Positions 32,952-42,321 of a stretch of 64,000 nucleotides of DNA are shown piece after piece. This stretch comes from Tenuibacillus multivorans. GTDB lineage: Bacteria > Bacillota > Bacilli > Bacillales > Alkalibacillaceae. Made by a program: the position numbers and the translations under genes. The DNA lies in NCBI RefSeq assembly GCF_900103915.1, contig NZ_FNIG01000002.1:356536-420535 (forward strand), given 5' to 3'. The notes below the pieces were generated by a model, which saw only the letters and a list, made by a program, of their open reading frames with translations, did not search any database and was not told the DNA's origin. Position 1 is the first letter of the stretch. The number at the start of each line of letters is the position of its first letter.

Positions 32952-33137
32952 CTACCAACTAGCCTTTTTAAGGCCAGGAATTTGTCCTTTATATGCATAT
33001 TCGCGGAGGCAGATTCGACATAGTTGGAATTTCTTTAGCACACTATGTGGTCTGCCGCACTGCTTACAACGCGTGTATTCGCGAACTTTGAACTTCTGTG
33101 GTTTTTGTTGTTTAACCACTTGTGATACTTTTGCCAT
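32952..33137 (-). CDS. rpsN: Ribosomal protein S14, zinc-binding type
   Basis: A 61-residue protein with the two zinc knuckles CKQCGRPH and [12 protein letters not shown] and the end [10 protein letters not shown], the type Z form of S14. In Bacillus this form is normally coded in the main ribosomal protein cluster, and the separate copy is the longer zinc-free form. Here the zinc form stands alone with no ribosomal neighbours. I see no Zur-like palindrome upstream. RBS AAAGGAGGG precedes the ATG. Confidence 0.93.
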   Translation of the reverse strand: MAKVSQVVKQQKPQKFKVREYTRCKQCGRPHSVLKKFQLCRICLREYAYKGQIPGLKKASW

Positions 33138-33267
33138 GCGGCACCCTCCTTTATATTTTGAATCAAATTAATATTATATCAAAAATCTCCCCATCTGGTT
33201 CATGTAAATAATGGTAATGGAGAGCCTATTCAAAACTGAAAAAAACTTCGAAATTCGTAATTTTTTG

Positions 33268-33297
33268 ATTGACTTTCTATTTTGAATAGCGTTATAA
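33268..33297 (+). promoter_or_regulatory. SigA-type promoter of the lipoprotein gene
   Basis: TTGACT and TATAAT are separated by 18 bp. The lipoprotein start lies 46 bp further, with AAGGAGGGGG in between. Confidence 0.7.
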
Positions 33298-33342
33298 TTT
33301 CTCTCGGAGTCAAAAATTTCAAAACATTAAGGAGGGGGTTTC

Positions 33343-33954
33343 ATGCGTTATTTAGCTGTTCTTTTTGCTTCGATGTTGCTCATTCTAACAGCATGCGGAA
33401 GTAACGATGACAACACAAGCGGAACGGACGATAACACGAATGGAACAGAAGAACAAGAAGAGAATAACGAAGAAACTAAAGACACAGAAGACTCTAAGGA
33501 AGAAGCTGAAGTAAGTGTTGAAGAACAAGTGGCTTCAGCTGTTCAAAGCTATAGTGATGTAATGGAGCAATTCCAAAGTGAACATGTAGATGGCACTACA
33601 GTTCAAGGCGTTGAATCCACTGAAGATGTAGCAACTTATTTCTTAGAAAATGCTCCTGTGACAGAAAAATTCGCAAATGACATTGCATCAAAAGTAGTTG
33701 AAGAGATTGATGGGGAATTAACTTGGAAAGAGCGTGATTTCACAGTTATTGTAGATCCTAATGAAAATAAAACGTACCAAGTGTCAGAAGATAATTACCT
33801 TTTCAATTATACTATCGCAGGTGATGCAACAGAGAACCGTGGACACTATACTTACAACGTCAGAAATGTAGATGGCGGATGGTTAGTGAATGAATTGGGT
33901 TTTGGTTACTTAGATGGTGAATTTCCTGACGAAGAGGAAGAAAGCGAAGAATAA
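33343..33954 (+). CDS. Lipoprotein, unknown function
   Basis: A 203-residue protein with a signal peptide ending in the lipobox LTAC at residues 15-18, a long acidic, Asn/Thr/Glu-rich linker to about residue 60, and a folded part (VEEQVASAVQSYSDVMEQF, then NVDGGWLVNELGFGYLDG). It is anchored outside the cell membrane. No family is recognised. It has its own promoter and a strong terminator. Confidence 0.8.
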   Translation: MRYLAVLFASMLLILTACGSNDDNTSGTDDNTNGTEEQEENNEETKDTEDSKEEAEVSVEEQVASAVQSYSDVMEQFQSEHVDGTTVQGVESTEDVATYFLENAPVTEKFANDIASKVVEEIDGELTWKERDFTVIVDPNENKTYQVSEDNYLFNYTIAGDATENRGHYTYNVRNVDGGWLVNELGFGYLDGEFPDEEEESEE

Positions 33955-33960
33955 TATGTA

Positions 33961-33992
33961 AGCCTTGATTCTTTTTAGGATCAAGGCTTTTT
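33961..33992 (+). terminator. Terminator of the lipoprotein gene
   Basis: AGCCTTGAT and ATCAAGGCT pair perfectly and are followed by TTTT. Confidence 0.85.
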
Positions 33993-34082
33993 AAATTCTG
34001 TGAAGACACCAAATAAAATGTAGAAAAAAAGGATATCCTATTTATGTTGAATTGATGCCTTAGTTGGGGGAGGTTATGTTTA

Positions 34083-34904
34083 ATGTCCTTTAATTACGAA
34101 GGATATTTATCCGAGCAAGTAAAACAAATCGAAATTGAAATTCACCAAAAAAATCAAACGTTTTTTTCCCTGTATGAGGATTACAATAAATTTGCCCACC
34201 GGCTAAAATTTAAGTTGAACATACATAGCCATAATGTTCAAGAAATTGCGGTGTCGGGCTTATACATTTTGACGTTAAACAGCTTTAATTCGATATACAT
34301 CTTAGCCAAAAAAGGACTAGTCAATGATTGTAAGAGCTTGACACGAGCACTTGTCGAAAAGCTGATTAATCTAAAATTTTGTGCGCTTCATTACGACAAT
34401 TCAATTCAGTATGTTAATCAAAACGAGTTTCGACGCTTAAAGTTTTTAAACATTATTAAAGACAATAAATTTAAAGGCTTAAATGATGAAATCACTGAAT
34501 CCATTGATTTTTTTGATGAAATCAGCAAAATGAAGGCCCATATTGCGAAAAAGGATATTAAGGAAATACCAACCGTTGAAGAACTGGCAAATATGGTCGG
34601 TTATCCAGACCTCTATTCATATGTTTACCGGATTTTCAGTGATGAAATCCATGCGAATTCGAAGGTGATTGAGAAGTTTTTTTCGCTTAATGAAGACGAA
34701 GAAATTGAAACATTAAAATGGTATCCTGATTTAGAAAACATCCATGATGATGTCCGCCTTGTCCTCATTACCTGTATGGATATGCTGGATAGAGTGTTGA
34801 ATATTGTGTTTGAGTTATTTGATATTGAAGATGGTCTTGATGAAAGTAGTAAGGAATATGTACAACTAAGGCAGTCCCTTGAAGAGCTTTCGACTAAGGA
34901 CTAG
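34083..34904 (+). CDS. DUF5677-like helical protein
   Basis: A 273-residue, all-helical protein. The blocks LVNDCKSLTRALVEKLINLK and YSYVYRIFSDEIHANSKV resemble DUF5677 proteins, where an R..E helix and a D/E-x-x-H helix are conserved. Their role is unknown. It stands alone with GGGGGAGG before the start, and a bidirectional terminator follows. The low similarity keeps the family call tentative. Confidence 0.6.
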   Translation: MSFNYEGYLSEQVKQIEIEIHQKNQTFFSLYEDYNKFAHRLKFKLNIHSHNVQEIAVSGLYILTLNSFNSIYILAKKGLVNDCKSLTRALVEKLINLKFCALHYDNSIQYVNQNEFRRLKFLNIIKDNKFKGLNDEITESIDFFDEISKMKAHIAKKDIKEIPTVEELANMVGYPDLYSYVYRIFSDEIHANSKVIEKFFSLNEDEEIETLKWYPDLENIHDDVRLVLITCMDMLDRVLNIVFELFDIEDGLDESSKEYVQLRQSLEELSTKD

Positions 34905-34927
34905 AGAACCGGAACAGTAACCTAAAT

Positions 34928-34960
34928 AAAAAAAGAGATGCGACTTGCATCCCTTTTTTT
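34928..34960. terminator. Bidirectional terminator between converging genes
   Basis: A-run, GAGATGC-GACTT-GCATCCC, T-run. It can end both the 34083 gene and the reductase gene at 34965. Confidence 0.75.
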
Positions 34961-34964
34961 AATA

Positions 34965-35513
34965 CTATCTTAAAGTTTTTAATGCTCCGCTCCAAGCAAT
35001 AACTTGGTCTAGCATTGCATTAACATTATCAAGATGTAATTCAGCTGGTTTGAATACGGAAAAGTCTTCAAAGTCAGTAAATAAGGATAATGTAGGATGT
35101 GCACGAACATCAGCGATCATTAATTCGCCCATGATGCCACGTAAATGTTCAGCTGCACGAGCTCCACCAGTTGATCCATAGCTTACGATACCTGCAGCTT
35201 TATTGTTCCATGCTTCACGCGCAAAATCGATAGCATTTTTTAATGAAGCTGAAATGCTGTGATTGTATTCTTGAACGACGAAGACAAACCCATCTAAGTC
35301 TGCCAGTTTTTCATTCCATTTTGCAATACCTGGTTCTTTACCGTCTGTTGTTCCTAAAAACGGTAAATTGTAATCCGCAATATCGACAATTTCATAATTT
35401 GCGTCGCCGCGTTCATCAGCGATTCCTTTAACCCATTCCCCTACTTGGGGGCTGACACGTCCTTCACGTGTGCTTCCTAAAATAATTCCGATGTTTAATT
35501 TTTCGTTTGTCAT
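34965..35513 (-). CDS. NADPH-dependent FMN reductase
   Basis: A 182-residue flavodoxin-like protein with the FMN phosphate loop LGSTREGRVSPQVGEW at residues 12-27 and the block VVQEYNHSISASLKNAIDFA that is typical of NADPH-dependent FMN/quinone reductases. It reduces quinones, azo dyes or flavins. RBS AGGAGG. It lies 100 bp downstream of the WrbA-type gene on the same strand, so both may answer to the same redox stress. Confidence 0.88.
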   Translation of the reverse strand: MTNEKLNIGIILGSTREGRVSPQVGEWVKGIADERGDANYEIVDIADYNLPFLGTTDGKEPGIAKWNEKLADLDGFVFVVQEYNHSISASLKNAIDFAREAWNNKAAGIVSYGSTGGARAAEHLRGIMGELMIADVRAHPTLSLFTDFEDFSVFKPAELHLDNVNAMLDQVIAWSGALKTLR

Positions 35514-35615
35514 GGTTGTACCTCCTATATTCTCAAAACTAACGCCCTAATTCGATTGGGAATTAGGACGCTAATAACTCTAAGTCCATTTACTTGAACC
35601 GAATATTATGTTGTT

Positions 35616-36218
35616 TTAGCCATTTTTAATCTTTGTTGCGACTTCAATCGTACGCTTAGCCTGATGTTTAACGGCACCTTCCACATCTTCTACCATACCA
35701 TTTTCACTTGCTGTTACGCTTGTGCCATAAGGGTTACCGCCAGCGCCAAAGATGACCGGATCAGAGTAACCTGGTGCTGCAATAATAGCACCCCAGTGCA
35801 TCATGGATGTATAGATAGCTTGAATGGTTTTCTCTTGACCACCGTGTGGATTTTGTGCTGAAGACATCGCACTGACCACTTTGTTGATTGTTTTACCGTT
35901 TGCCCATAGTCCACCTTGCATATCAAGGAATTGTTTCATTTGAGAAGGAACGTTACCAAAACGTGTAGGTGTGCTAAAGATAATTGCATCTGCCCATTCA
36001 ATGTCATCAGATGTTGCTTCTGGAACATCTTTTGTAGCTTCTGCATGTTCTTTCCAAGCTGGGTTTGAGTCAATTGCTTCTTGTGGTGCAAGCTCAGGTA
36101 CTTTTAGAAGTTTAACGTCTGCACCTGCTTCTTTACCTGCTTCTTCAGCCCATTTGGCTAATTCATAGTTTGTACCTGTTGAACTATAATAAATAACTGC
36201 TAAATTGACATTTGCCAT
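35616..36218 (-). CDS. WrbA-type NAD(P)H:quinone oxidoreductase
   Basis: A protein of about 200 residues from the ATG at 36218, preceded by GAAGGGGAG. It has the flavodoxin loop YYSSTGTNYELAKWAEEAG and the WrbA blocks FSTPTRFGNVPSQMKQFLD and SAQNPHGGQEKT. It makes two-electron reductions of quinones, avoiding radical formation. A 38-codon upstream extension lacks family similarity. A palindrome 130 bp upstream resembles operators of redox-sensing repressors. Confidence 0.9.
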   Translation of the reverse strand: MANVNLAVIYYSSTGTNYELAKWAEEAGKEAGADVKLLKVPELAPQEAIDSNPAWKEHAEATKDVPEATSDDIEWADAIIFSTPTRFGNVPSQMKQFLDMQGGLWANGKTINKVVSAMSSAQNPHGGQEKTIQAIYTSMMHWGAIIAAPGYSDPVIFGAGGNPYGTSVTASENGMVEDVEGAVKHQAKRTIEVATKIKNG

Positions 36219-36345
36219 GTTTGAACTCCCCTTCTGGTTAGTATTTTTTCCAAATAATCTTTCTAGTAAGCCCATGTAATTCTTCACATCCTCAAGATTT
36301 GTGATGATATACGGACTTGGGCACCTTCTCAAATGTTTTATCAGT

Positions 36346-36364
36346 AACTTACATTTTGTAAGTT
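36346..36364. promoter_or_regulatory. Operator-like palindrome upstream of the WrbA-type gene
   Basis: AACTTAC-ATTTT-GTAAGTT is a perfect inverted repeat. TTAC/GTAA half-sites recall operators of HxlR/DUF24 repressors such as YodB, which control quinone reductases in Bacillus. The assignment is inference. Confidence 0.5.
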
Positions 36365-36420
36365 CATTTACAAAGTATAGTTTGGTTTTTTTAAAAAGTC
36401 AAGAAGTTCGATTTTTAATT

Positions 36421-36456
36421 AAAAAAGCTGTACCTTTATGCAAAAGATACAGCTTT
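36421..36456 (-). terminator. Terminator of prfC
   Basis: On the minus strand AAAAGCTGTA and TACAGCTTTT pair perfectly and are followed by T-rich sequence. Confidence 0.8.
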
Positions 36457-36460
36457 TGTA

Positions 36461-38050
36461 TTACGATTCTGTTTGGTCGTATTGATTCACTTCATATAAA
36501 TCGATCAGCTCTATCTCTGGATGTTTATCTTTAAACCATCGTAGTGAAAAATCATTTTTAAATAGTACGACGTAATGTCCTTCGCGATCTTCCACAAGCA
36601 TGTTACGTTCATCAAATAACGTTGAGTCGACTTGATCATCTTTTAACCATCTCGGAATACGTTCACCTATCGTTTCCAACACAACCTCTGAATTATATTC
36701 ATTTTGCATACGATATTTAAATACATCGAATTGAAGCTCACCGACAGCACCTATAATATACGATTCTGTTTTGTACTTCGTAAACAGTTGAATCGCGCCT
36801 TCTTGAACAAGTTGTTCGATTCCTTTCTTAAACTGCTTTGATTTCATCACGTTTTTAACTGTAACCCGTTTGTATTGTTCTGGAGGGAATTTTGGCAGTT
36901 CGTTATATTCAAACAGCTCTTTTCCTTCAAGTAACGTGTCACCGATTCGATAAACATTTGGATCGTAAATCCCGATAATATCACCTGCATAAGCTTCTTC
37001 AACCGTTCCCCGTGAAGATGCAACAAATTGCTGTGATTGTGATAGATTAATCGTCTTACCTGTTCGTGCCAATTTGACACTGATGCCCCGTTCAAATTTC
37101 CCTGAACAAACTCGTAGAAATGCAACACGATCACGGTGTGCTGGGTTCATATTCGCTTGAATTTTGAAAATAAAGCCTGAAAATTCCGGATTTCCGGGTT
37201 GGACTACGCCTTCTGTTGTTTTTCTTGCGCCCGGTTGCGGTGCCATCGAAATGAATGTATCGAAAAAGGTTTTAACCCCAAAAGGTGCTAATGCACTTCC
37301 GAAAAATACTGGTGTCTGTTCTCCAGTTAAAACAGCATCTAATGAAAATTGGTCTCCCGCTTCATCGAGTAATGAAACTTCATCCTGTGCAAGCTGATAT
37401 TCTTCTTGTGCCACCAAACTTTCATATGCTGGTCTGTCCAAATCATCATAAGGAATAAATGTCTCTTGCTCATTCCCGCTGAACTGGACAAATTGTTTGT
37501 CATGTCGGTCAAAAATGCCAAGAAATCGTTTCCCCATTCCGGCTGGCCAATTCATAGGATACGTTTCAATATTGAGTACTTCCTCAATTTCTTCTAGGAG
37601 TTCGAGCGGTTCACGTCCTTCACGGTCTAATTTATTAATAAACGTAAATATCGGAATACCACGCATACGGCAAACCTTAAAAAGTTTTTTTGTTTGTGCT
37701 TCAATTCCCTTAGTAGCATCAATGATCATAACGACACTATCAACTGCCGTTAAGGTTCTGTATGTGTCCTCACTAAAATCCTCGTGCCCAGGTGTATCGA
37801 GAATATTGACCTGTAAGCCTTGATAATTAAAATTCATCACACTAGATGTTACGGAAATACCGCGCTGCTTTTCGATTTCCATCCAATCTGATGTTGCAAA
37901 TTTACCTGATTTCTTTCCTTTAACCGTACCAGCTGAGCGGATCAAATTACCGAACAGAAGTAAAGTCTCGGTTAAGGTTGTTTTCCCCGCATCCGGGTGA
38001 GATATAATCGCAAACGTCCTCCGCTTACTCATCTCTTCTTGTATCGCCAT
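36461..38050 (-). CDS. prfC: Peptide chain release factor 3
   Basis: A 529-residue GTPase, the usual RF3 length, with G1 HPDAGKTT, G2/G3 region [13 protein letters not shown] and [15 protein letters not shown], and G4 [16 protein letters not shown]3 recycles release factors RF1 and RF2 after peptide release. It is a single-gene unit with a terminator. The RBS is GAAGGGA. No defect is seen. Confidence 0.96.
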   Translation of the reverse strand: MAIQEEMSKRRTFAIISHPDAGKTTLTETLLLFGNLIRSAGTVKGKKSGKFATSDWMEIEKQRGISVTSSVMNFNYQGLQVNILDTPGHEDFSEDTYRTLTAVDSVVMIIDATKGIEAQTKKLFKVCRMRGIPIFTFINKLDREGREPLELLEEIEEVLNIETYPMNWPAGMGKRFLGIFDRHDKQFVQFSGNEQETFIPYDDLDRPAYESLVAQEEYQLAQDEVSLLDEAGDQFSLDAVLTGEQTPVFFGSALAPFGVKTFFDTFISMAPQPGARKTTEGVVQPGNPEFSGFIFKIQANMNPAHRDRVAFLRVCSGKFERGISVKLARTGKTINLSQSQQFVASSRGTVEEAYAGDIIGIYDPNVYRIGDTLLEGKELFEYNELPKFPPEQYKRVTVKNVMKSKQFKKGIEQLVQEGAIQLFTKYKTESYIIGAVGELQFDVFKYRMQNEYNSEVVLETIGERIPRWLKDDQVDSTLFDERNMLVEDREGHYVVLFKNDFSLRWFKDKHPEIELIDLYEVNQYDQTES

Positions 38051-38133
38051 TCTAAAAATCCCTTCTATATCGTGCTGTTTGGGTAAAAATCACCATCTCA
38101 ATATACTACAATTAACATAAAAAATCACTCATT

Positions 38134-39225
38134 TTATAATATGTTGTAATTTTTGAAATCTAAAATGGTGTCTTCATCAAGGATGAAGCGTGATAGCTCT
38201 GCACCTAAAAACGGACCACTCGTAATACCAGATGCACCAAGGCCGTTGGCAACGATTATTTTTTCTTGTCCTGGTAATGGACCTAAAACAGGGTACTGCA
38301 GTGGTGTCATCGGACGAAACCCAACACGCGATTCGATAAACTGAGCTTCTTCTAAGCCTGGCGCAAACTTAAAGGCCGTTTTCAAAATTTCATAAACACC
38401 ACTTGCTGAACTGGTTGAGTCAAAATCATCGTTGTCTCGATGCGATGAACCGACAAATACTTTGTGGTTGGAGAACCCAACGATATATTTATTATTAGGC
38501 AACATAATCGCTGGCCACTTCGATGGATCTTGATGTGGTAGCTCCAAATGTAATATTTGTGTTTTTTGAGATTTAACCTTAAATTCTACACCGACTTGCT
38601 TTAACAGACGTTCAGCCCAAGCGCCATTGGTGACGATTAATTTTTCACCTGAATACGTTTGGTCACCAACTCTGACTGTCGCTTGATCAACGATTTCAGC
38701 TTCGCCTTTTAAAACCTCTGCCCCATGCTTTTTAGCTCCTGCGACTAATGTAGCTCGGAAGGTGTCACCATTGACGCGCGCACCACCGCTCACATGAACG
38801 GCCCCCATCCGATCAGCCATAATCGGTACATGCCCGGCGACTTCCTCACTCGTTAAAATGGAGATATCCCCCACTTCAGGCGCTGTTTCCCGACGATGTG
38901 ATGCGTCTTTTACCATCTTGTCTAGTTTTTCCTCATTTTTATGTAAGTGGATTGAGCCAACACGACCATAGCTTGTCTCTGTGATTCCGTCCTCTGACAG
39001 TTGTCTAATCAAGCCCGGGTAATATCTCGCACCGTTTTTGATGACTTGATACAGCTTATCGTTCTTTTTCTGGGATAGCCACGGACTAATGATGCCGGCA
39101 GCTACACGTGTAGCTTCTCCTTCATCTTTTTTATCAATTAAAAGAACCTTTGCTCCTTTTTTGGTTAAATGATAAGCGGTTGATGCACCCAAGATCCCCG
39201 CCCCAATCACGATATATGGTTTCAT
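38134..39225 (-). CDS. FAD-dependent oxidoreductase of the DAO family (copy 2)
   Basis: A 363-residue protein starting MKPYIVIGAGILGASTAYHL, with the same blocks as the 28324 gene: AAGIISPWLS, VSGGARVNGD, and ANGLGASGITSGP. It is probably an amine or amino acid oxidase of unknown substrate. The two copies are clearly paralogous but diverged, so the duplication is old or one was acquired. It lies next to the 21-bp repeat array at 39305. Confidence 0.87.
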   Translation of the reverse strand: MKPYIVIGAGILGASTAYHLTKKGAKVLLIDKKDEGEATRVAAGIISPWLSQKKNDKLYQVIKNGARYYPGLIRQLSEDGITETSYGRVGSIHLHKNEEKLDKMVKDASHRRETAPEVGDISILTSEEVAGHVPIMADRMGAVHVSGGARVNGDTFRATLVAGAKKHGAEVLKGEAEIVDQATVRVGDQTYSGEKLIVTNGAWAERLLKQVGVEFKVKSQKTQILHLELPHQDPSKWPAIMLPNNKYIVGFSNHKVFVGSSHRDNDDFDSTSSASGVYEILKTAFKFAPGLEEAQFIESRVGFRPMTPLQYPVLGPLPGQEKIIVANGLGASGITSGPFLGAELSRFILDEDTILDFKNYNIL

Positions 39226-39304
39226 CCTATTGACTCCTTCATTTAAATCTACCTTCAGTTTATCAGTCCCTCTTAATATAAGAAAACGTCCGAATTATTA
39301 TTAA

Positions 39305-39555
39305 CATTGGGGACTCAGATTGTTTCATTGGGGTATGAGGGGCTTTCATTGAGCATTCAGACTCCTACTTCGGGGAATTTGAGCCGCTCATCGGGCACTC
39401 AGAATCCACCATTGGGGAATGCGAGCCATTCTTTGGGGACTCAGACTCCTTCATTGGGGATTTAGAGCCGTTCATTGGGGACTCAGACTCCTTCATTGGG
39501 GAATGTGAGCCACTCTTTGGGGACTCAAACTCCTTCATCGGGGATTTAGAGGCAC
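39305..39555. repeat. Intergenic array of twelve 21-bp units, core CATTGGGG
   Basis: CATTGGGG (or CTTTGGGG, CATCGGGG) recurs at exact 21-bp steps from 39305 to 39536, with variable 13-bp tails that alternate, for example ACTCAGACTCCTT and ATTTAGAGCCGTT, so a 42-bp order is visible. Because 21 is a multiple of three, one minus-strand frame stays open by chance and encodes a Ser/Pro repeat; I do not regard it as a gene. Two other arrays of the same period lie at 52020 and 57776. Confidence 0.85.
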
Positions 39556-39593
39556 AAAAAAAAGCTGCTTTAAGGTTGTTGCCTTTAAAGCAG
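39556..39593 (-). terminator. Terminator of the methyltransferase pseudogene
   Basis: On the minus strand CTGCTTTAAAGG and CCTTAAAGCAG pair, then eight T. Confidence 0.8.
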
Positions 39594-39610
39594 TTCACCA
39601 TACCGAATCA

Positions 39611-40217
39611 TTACTTTCGTTCAAAAACCCGACAAATAAATGTCTTTCCAAACCCTTCACACTCTTCGTCTACTTCAATTTGTTTAAAACCTAACGATTC
39701 GAATATCTTTTTATAGTTTCTTGGAAAATGTCGTTCAGAATCCCAAGACTCGGATTCAATCACAATCAAATGTGATTTCGTTATTCGAGCAATTTGTTCT
39801 AAGACCCAATCGTTGTCTGTATGAATATGTTCTAATACAGCCATTGAAAACAACTAAATCAAACTCGTGATCCTTAAATTTTGGCAAAACATTCTCTAAT
39901 GAACGGTTGTAAACCTGAATATTTTCTGCCATATCAGCGTAATGTTGTTGCATTAAATCCACAGCTTCTTCATTGATTTCGATACCGGTTAAGTTTTGAT
40001 ACCCGTTTTCATATAAATGATGAAGGTTTCGGCCTACATTACATCCGGGTTCCATAATTTTCGCATCTGTTTCAGCATATTGATTTACAAAGCGATAGAG
40101 GTACTCCGAACGCTTTGATTTTTTTAGATACAATTTAGGGTCATTGCTTTTGCCTGGATTTTTCCAAAACTCATGTAGCTCTTCTACACTTTTATAATCC
40201 AAATAAAATCCTCCCAT
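39611..40217 (-). pseudogene. Class I SAM methyltransferase, frameshifted
   Basis: The upstream frame (from 40217) has the SAM site IMEPGCNVGRNLHHLYENGY and runs to FDLVVF. The similarity then continues in another frame as SMAVLEHIHTDNDWVLEQIA to the stop at 39611. Near 39848-39855 the sequence GTTGTTTTCAATGGCT lacks two bases, or has one extra, relative to the expected VVFSMAVLEH. The enzyme would have methylated a small molecule or lipid. A sequencing error is possible, as the rest is well preserved. Confidence 0.8.
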
Positions 40218-40306
40218 AAAGAATCTCTATTTAGTATATTAAGTTCAAAAATTTAATGTTTGAGTGAATTCACCAAGTTTTATATAGAATGGGAGAACTA
40301 CCTTAT

Positions 40307-40612
40307 TCACGTTGTGGACTGATTTTCTTTAAGTAAATCGATCATCCCTTCAAAGGCTTCTTTTTGTCCTGACATGTAACCATCAAGCGCTTCGACTAAA
40401 TCCTCTTCTATTTCGCTACTTTTATTCGGCACTTGCCCTTCTCGTTCTTCAAAATTGAGCAATAAATACATTAACAGCATATTCAATGTTTTACTCTCAA
40501 GCAAAACAAAACTGTGATCGGGATTCTCGTTGTTCTTCAGTTCATCAAGCTGCTCTGTAATGCTTTGGTGAATTAACTTTTTTAATAACAGGTCCTTGTC
40601 ACTGTTCGCCAT
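40307..40612 (-). CDS. Small acidic helical protein, unknown
   Basis: A protein of about 101 residues, starting MANSDKDLLLKKLIHQSITE, helical and acidic towards the end (SEIEEDLVEALDGYMSG). It overlaps the 40599 gene by 14 bp and is translated from the same message. The site AAGGGAATGG favours the ATG at 40612. No family is recognised; the pair lies near genes that may belong to the spore surface. Confidence 0.6.
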   Translation of the reverse strand: MANSDKDLLLKKLIHQSITEQLDELKNNENPDHSFVLLESKTLNMLLMYLLLNFEEREGQVPNKSSEIEEDLVEALDGYMSGQKEAFEGMIDLLKENQSTT

Positions 40613-41195
40613 TCCCTTCACCCCCGCTACTTACATTTCCACTCAAATTAATTTGATTAAGCGATGCCATACCATCTTGAAATTGATCACTATACGTAAA
40701 TCCCATAACGCTACCTGAATATGATTTATCTGGACTCCATTTTATTTGGAAATTTGGAAACGTGATCATTTCATTAGGTTCAATGATTTCTCGATCAAGT
40801 GGCCTTAACCAGTATTCTTCTTTATCCTCCCGATCATTCATTCGCTCCCAAGCCCCTGGTGTTCTGATCTGTTTCTGGGAATCGGGATAAATGTATTTAC
40901 CTGAAAACATGAACGGAGTACCAGAAGATAGTTTGATACATATATAAGGATTGCTGATGTTTTGTTCACTGAGATTGTGTATGTGGTATGTACCGAGGAT
41001 TAGATTTTCCATGTCAAGATCGTGTGAAATATTCATTGAAAAAGTAAAATAACTAATTGTCTGAAGGGATTGACCCGAGTTGAAGTCCATTTGCGAAATT
41101 AATTCTCGTAATTCGGATAAATAGTGATGGGTTTGGTCGTTTAGCTCACTTAGCTTTTGTTGAAAACGCTTTTGATCCAATGCCCAAACGTTCAC
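40599..41195 (-). CDS. Unknown protein with beta-rich C-terminal part
   Basis: A protein of up to 198 residues. Residues 10-35 form a helix (FQQKLSELNDQTHHYLSELR), and the rest is beta-rich (LILGTYHIHNLSEQNISNPY, FMFSGKYIYPDSQKQIRTPG). The start is unsure: the GTG at 41195 abuts AAAGGA, and a TTG six codons later is spaced too far. It is coupled to the 40307 gene. No family is recognised. Confidence 0.55.
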   Translation of the reverse strand: MNVWALDQKRFQQKLSELNDQTHHYLSELRELISQMDFNSGQSLQTISYFTFSMNISHDLDMENLILGTYHIHNLSEQNISNPYICIKLSSGTPFMFSGKYIYPDSQKQIRTPGAWERMNDREDKEEYWLRPLDREIIEPNEMITFPNFQIKWSPDKSYSGSVMGFTYSDQFQDGMASLNQINLSGNVSSGGEGNGEQ

Positions 41196-41437
41196 TCCTT
41201 TTGAAAATTTTTTAGATAAATCCTCTCCATATACCTATGCTATTGACTCAACCGTTATTCCCAAAGGCGTACCCATAAAATATTCCATAATGTTCTTAAA
41301 CATGATGCATATGAATAGTATGAGAGCGCCGTATTATGATTTAGCCTATTAATTCTCTATCAATAAACAACTATATCAAACGTCTAGCACAATTTTTTAG
41401 ACGATTAATATAATGTGAATATAAAGGGTGAACGTTA

Positions 41438-42321
41438 TTGGTTCAATTTAAACTTTATAACGTTGATGAAATTGAATCATTAAAACGTCAAATCAAACAA
41501 TACCAGACATCGTTAAATCAATTAAAATCAAATCAATTGGCCAGTCATGCTGAAAAACTATATGACTACCAAGAGCAGATTACTAACTTAGAAAGGGTGA
41601 TTAAAACGATGCAAGAAGAGCAAGAAGAGCAAAATGTCGATCAAGCAGGAAATGATGATTTATTAAAAGAGATTCAATTAATTAAACGTTCGATTAACGA
41701 TTTGGAAAACGATATGACCATTGTTAAAGAACGTGTGAAGAAATTTAATTCAGACGTTTTGTTAGAAGAAATTAAAGACTTGCTTGAACAGCAGCAACGC
41801 ACAAATACAAATACAACAGGATCAAACCAGAGGGCTAATCAAAATCAACCATCTAGGAACCGTCAAATGCAGCAACCTACTTCTAGCTTTAGACAGCTTC
41901 AAAACTTCTTATCTTCTTCCAGACAGATTGAACTCGCTCCAAATAATAAAAAAAAAATTTAACTAATAGACGAAATCGAAATTCTGTTCAATTTAATAAT
42001 TTAGTTAGAAACAAAGACTTAAATGTTAAACGTGCGAATCAACAAGCATTAGGACCTGAGCTAAATTCACAAACTTTCATTCGAAACACTAAGAGAAGAA
42101 GGCAAAACCAAGTCGACCTAACAAACACGGAAAATAACAACTCTGTCAAAAAAGAAGAAAAAAACAACGATCAACTACAAGAAATGAAAGTTTATCAAAA
42201 GCAGCAACAACCCGTTAATCGACCTGAGATCAGAGCAAAACCAACGCGTTCCAAACAACAAAAGCAAAAAGATAAACTTGATCAACGACTATTATCCCCA
42301 TTCTTTAGGAAAAAGTCATAA
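41438..42321 (+). CDS. Coiled-coil gene split at an A10 tract
   Basis: The first frame (41438-41962) encodes 174 residues, with a coiled coil to about residue 118 (EQITNLERVIKTMQEEQ) and a Q/N/R-rich tail, and stops just after ten A at 41948-41957. The -1 frame continues from there for 121 codons without a stop, with the same Q/N/K/R-rich style (KVYQKQQQPVNRPEIRAK), to TAA at 42319-42321, which overlaps the next ATG by one base. One more A, or -1 slippage, would give a protein of about 294 residues. It is coupled to the JAMM gene. No family is recognised. Confidence 0.65.

Noticed and set aside
39305..39555. CRISPR array
   Set aside because: The step is only 21 bp, tails recur in order rather than being unique spacers, and no cas genes are nearby. 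The same applies to the arrays at 52020 and 57776.
39365..39601. A 78-codon frame with Ser/Pro repeats on the minus strand
   Set aside because: It is produced by the 21-bp array and crosses the terminator of the methyltransferase pseudogene. No start signal is present.
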